A stretch of 64,000 bases of DNA, taken from contig SSFR01000001.1 in assembly GCA_008015505.1 (NCBI GenBank), positions 1 to 64,000 on the forward strand, given 5' to 3'. Made by a program: the position numbers and the translations under genes. Positions 61,715 to 64,000 of the stretch are shown piece after piece (positions within the stretch are counted from its first letter, which is position 1; each line of letters starts with the position of its first letter). Below the pieces are notes generated by a model. It worked only from the letters and a program-made list of their open reading frames with translations, searched no databases and was not told the DNA's origin. Source of the stretch: Pedobacter sp. GTDB taxonomy: Bacteria; Bacteroidota; Bacteroidia; Sphingobacteriales; Sphingobacteriaceae.

Positions 61715-62792
61715 ATGACAAAAGAACACATACAGGATTTAAGAGATCGCGTAACGTCTCTGAGGAGGCATCTTTGACATCGATAAAAAGATTGCTGAAC
61801 TTAATCAAGAACAAGAGTTAACCGCCACACCAAATTTCTGGGACAATCCCAAAGAAGCCGAGAAAGTACTCCATTCCATCAAACTAAAAAAAATATGGAC
61901 TGATGCCTTTGATGAGGTGAATTCACTCGTTGATGATGCAGCTGTCATGTTTGATTTTTTTCAATCCGGTGATGCTTCAGAAAGCGACCTGAAAGAGCAG
62001 TTTGAACTTTCATTAAAGAAAGTAGAAGAACTCGAATTCAAAAATATGCTCAGTACTGAAGAAGATCAACTGAATGCAGTCATGCAAATCACTGCTGGAG
62101 CAGGAGGTACAGAAAGTTGTGATTGGGCATCTATGCTCATGCGCATGTACATCATGTGGGGAGAAAAAAATGGCTATAAAGTCACTGAGCAAGATTTTCA
62201 AGAAGGGGACGTAGCAGGAGTAAAGACCGTAACGCTGCAATTTGAAGGGCCGTTTGCTTACGGATACCTCAAGGGGGAAAATGGCGTACATCGATTGGTT
62301 CGTATCTCACCTTTTGATGCCAATGCCAAACGACATACTTCATTCGCATCCGTTTACGTGTACCCCCTTGTCGATGATACCATCGAAATCGAGGTCAAAG
62401 ATGCTGATATCGAGTTTGAAACCTTTCGTTCTGGAGGGGCCGGCGGGCAGAATGTAAACAAAGTAGAAACCGCCGTCCGCCTGTACCACAAACCATCGGG
62501 CATCATTATCAAAAATCAAGAGTCCCGATCTCAATTACAGAATAAAGAAAATGCCATTCGCCTGCTAAAATCTCAATTATATGAGATCGAATTACGCAAA
62601 CGAATGGAAACTACAGCTGCCATTGAAGGAAGTAAGAAAAAGATAGAATGGGGATCTCAAATCCGAAACTATGTCTTACACCCTTACAAATTGGTTAAAG
62701 ACCTTCGTACCAATTACGAAACCTCCAATGCCCAAGCTGTTTTAGATGGAGATTTGGATGAATTTTTGAAAGCATATCTAATGGAATTCTAG
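61715..62792 (+). CDS. prfB: Peptide chain release factor 2 with programmed +1 frameshift
   Basis: The gene starts with ATG at 61715 and has 20 codons ([20 protein letters not shown]), then an in-frame TGA at 61775. A +1 shift at CTT TGA C continues as [19 protein letters not shown] and gives a 358-residue RF2 in all. The GGQ motif is in [13 protein letters not shown]2 recognises TGA and TAA stops. The frameshift lets RF2 control its own synthesis: low RF2 favours shifting past the TGA. The part after the shift alone would lack an N-terminus, so calling only a later ATG would be wrong. Confidence 0.95.
61763..61778 (+). promoter_or_regulatory. prfB programmed frameshift site
   Basis: AGGAGG, CAT, CTT, TGA, C: a Shine-Dalgarno-like hexamer lies 3 nt before the slippery CTT and stop TGA, as in the classical AGGGGG-TAT-CTT-TGA-C site of Escherichia coli. 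Confidence 0.95.
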
Positions 62793-62820
62793 AGATAATT
62801 AGCTTTTCTTTTATCAGGTA

Positions 62821-63075
62821 TTAATTACCTCTATACATATTAACTACCTTGCAACCAACAAGTATCAGTTCGCCCGCAACAGCCAACCCTAATATAGTTA
62901 ATAAAGCAGGTGACGCCGTTAAAACAATCTCCATTGTTGCGGGGGTCCCTGGGAGTTTAGCTAGAATACCCCCTATTGTAGTTCCGAGCTCAGCATAGAA
63001 TCCACCATTTTTTTCATTCATTTCACAGGTACTCATTTCTTGAATACCCAGTTCACTTAATTTCAATTGTTTCAT
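62821..63075 (-). CDS. Orphan double-glycine-leader peptide (bacteriocin-like precursor)
   Basis: An 84-residue small protein. The leader MKQLKLSELGIQEMSTCEMN ends with N-G-G at 23-25, typical of peptides exported by C39-peptidase ABC transporters. The 59-residue mature part starts FYAELGTTIGGILAKLPG and is hydrophobic and Ala/Gly/Leu-rich, with one Cys (in LVGCKVVNMY). It resembles unmodified class II-type bacteriocins or similar secreted peptides of Bacteroidota. No transporter, immunity or modification gene is within the window. A large perfect palindrome precedes it. Confidence 0.7.
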   Translation of the reverse strand: MKQLKLSELGIQEMSTCEMNEKNGGFYAELGTTIGGILAKLPGTPATMEIVLTASPALLTILGLAVAGELILVGCKVVNMYRGN

Positions 63076-63092
63076 AATTTCCTATTCTCTGA

Positions 63093-63137
63093 TTATTGGT
63101 GTTGCATTCTTATTAAATAAGAATGCAACACCAATAA
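63093..63137. repeat. 45-bp perfect palindrome upstream of the peptide gene
   Basis: Left arm 63093-63114 (TTATTGGTGTTGCATTCTTA...) and right arm 63116-63137 are perfect reverse complements over 22 bp with one central base. It lies 17 bp upstream of the reverse-strand ATG. Transcribed, it would give a very stable hairpin. Confidence 0.9.
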
Positions 63138-63374
63138 ATGTATAAATGAATCACAATAAAATCTATTATTTAAACTATTTTAACCGTATTATAAAATACT
63201 GTTAATAAAAAAAGCTCATATCATTTTAAATTAAAAATAGGTTTCTAAAACAGACATTAAACCGGAAATATTGAAGGAAAGAGCTGGCCCAGCTGATTTA
63301 ATATATCAAAAACAACAAAAATTCCTTAGATATGAGGAGCCACAATAATTTAAACCCCTACAAAGGAGTACAAC
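63138..63374. other. Gene-free AT-rich spacer
   Basis: No credible gene. One short inverted repeat, AGCTGG-C-CCAGCT, is at about 63282-63294. The likely promoter of the peptide gene would lie here or in the palindrome, but no clear -33/-7 pair was seen. Confidence 0.5.
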
Positions 63375-64000
63375 TTATAATATATTCCTATGCAAATAAT
63401 GCGGGCTAGCCTGAGCCGTACAAGTGACCACCAAATCATTGATACAAACATGAGGAGGAAGTGTTGCACAGTAATAAACTACATCCGCAATATCTTGAGC
63501 CGATAGGGGAGTATATCCTTGATAGACCTGCTGAGCTGCTTCGACATTCCCTTTAAACCTAACCAACGAAAACTCTGTTTCCGCAGCCCCTGGATGAATA
63601 GCAGTTACTTTGATTCCATACGAAAGTAAATCAATACGCATCGACGCACTGAGCGCATCGACCGCTGCCTTGGTAGCACAATACACATTTCCATTTTGGT
63701 ACACCTCCTTGCCTGCAATGGAACCTATGTTGATAATATGCCCTTGCCGGCGCTGAGTCATGTAAGGAATAACCGCTTTACTGACATATAGTAACCCTTT
63801 GATATTGGTATCAATCATGGTATCCCAATCATCGACACTTCCTTTTTCGAGGCTATCTCGGCCTAAAGAAAGCCCAGCATTATTCACCAAAACTACTATA
63901 TCTTGCCATAAGGTGGGAATTTGTTTGAATATCTCAAACACTTCTTCCCGATGCTGCACATCAAATACCAAAGGTAAAACGGATACCTGATATTTCTGCT
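63375..64000 (-). CDS. Short-chain dehydrogenase/reductase (5' end outside window)
   Basis: The C-terminal about 208 residues of an SDR oxidoreductase. VLVNNAGLSLG, INIGSIAGKEVYQNGNVYCATKAA (Ser and YxxxK of the catalytic triad, written in part), and HPGAAETEFSLVRF are visible. The frame continues to the window edge (preceded by QKYQVSVLPLVFDVQHREE), so the NAD(P)-binding glycine loop is outside. A TTG at 63971 is not the real start. The substrate cannot be told; related proteins act on 3-hydroxy acids such as serine or 3-hydroxypropionate. Confidence 0.88.
   Translation of the reverse strand, partial: QKYQVSVLPLVFDVQHREEVFEIFKQIPTLWQDIVVLVNNAGLSLGRDSLEKGSVDDWDTMIDTNIKGLLYVSKAVIPYMTQRRQGHIINIGSIAGKEVYQNGNVYCATKAAVDALSASMRIDLLSYGIKVTAIHPGAAETEFSLVRFKGNVEAAQQVYQGYTPLSAQDIADVVYYCATLPPHVCINDLVVTCTAQASPHYLHRNIL

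Noticed and set aside
1..64000. CRISPR array
   Set aside because: No regularly spaced direct repeats were seen; the repeated elements are dispersed and palindromic.

Overview
This window looks like chromosomal DNA of a Bacteroidota bacterium, most likely of the Sphingobacteriales/Sphingobacteriaceae. The evidence is gene content: a PorP/SprF-type protein of the type IX secretion system, the rpmB-rpmG-DUF4295-ftsY-rimO order, bacillithiol synthesis (BshC), a HYC_CC_PP-type protein beside a heavy-metal TonB receptor, a patatin/BamA fusion and several TAnnTTTG-like -7 promoter elements. The DNA is AT-rich, and most of it is core housekeeping sequence on both strands. No prophage, complete insertion sequence or CRISPR array was seen.

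Layout: 1-7 kb has the start of a large exported protein, a small basic protein beside tRNA-Cys, an rRNA methyltransferase, an Omp85 protein, a patatin/outer-membrane barrel gene broken by a frameshift, and tRNA-Arg. 7-21 kb has ychF, ansA, accA, the ribosomal-protein/ftsY/rimO block, bshC, a papain-like lipoprotein, an Ldh-family dehydrogenase, an unusual membrane-anchored glycosyltransferase-51 protein, and dnaA behind a 600-bp AT-rich gap. 22-28.5 kb is a beta-oxidation operon (MarR regulator, FadN-, FadA- and FadE-like). 29-36 kb has a LOG-family protein, biotin carboxylase, riboflavin synthase, RNase P RNA, glutathione peroxidase, MazG, a LolC/E-type permease and a decayed zincin-like gene. 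36.8-40.5 kb is a metal (probably copper) locus. 40.5-47.8 kb has rlmB, manC, kdsD, recQ, kdsA and a DEAD-box helicase; kdsD and kdsA serve Kdo/LPS synthesis. 47.8-64 kb has a penicillin acylase, a LuxE-like protein, a biotin carrier, a cold shock protein, RpoN, PorP, a secreted MsrB-MsrA, citrate synthase, topoisomerase I, a beta-barrel protein, prfB with its programmed frameshift, an orphan double-glycine-leader peptide and a truncated SDR gene.

The most distinctive structure is a dispersed family of miniature palindromic elements. Three copies are exactly 161 bp, one is 163 bp and one is internally deleted (115 bp). All have about 20-24-bp terminal inverted repeats starting GAGC(T/C)(T/G) and an imperfectly palindromic interior. 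At least eight solo ends are scattered through the window, mostly just downstream of genes and sometimes supplying the stop codon. Two copies bracket an unrecognised 134-residue gene, and one lies inside the fad operon. Two other repeat types are also present: a GC-rich element at 29.3 kb and three CCCTCTCC...GGAGAGGG-like palindromes.

The other highlight is a bacteriocin-like precursor at 62.8-63.1 kb. A perfect 22-bp-arm palindrome with a single central base lies 17 bases upstream of its start. Two genes, the patatin/barrel fusion and the zincin-like gene, are each interrupted by what looks like one missing A in an A-run. This could be real decay or sequence error.
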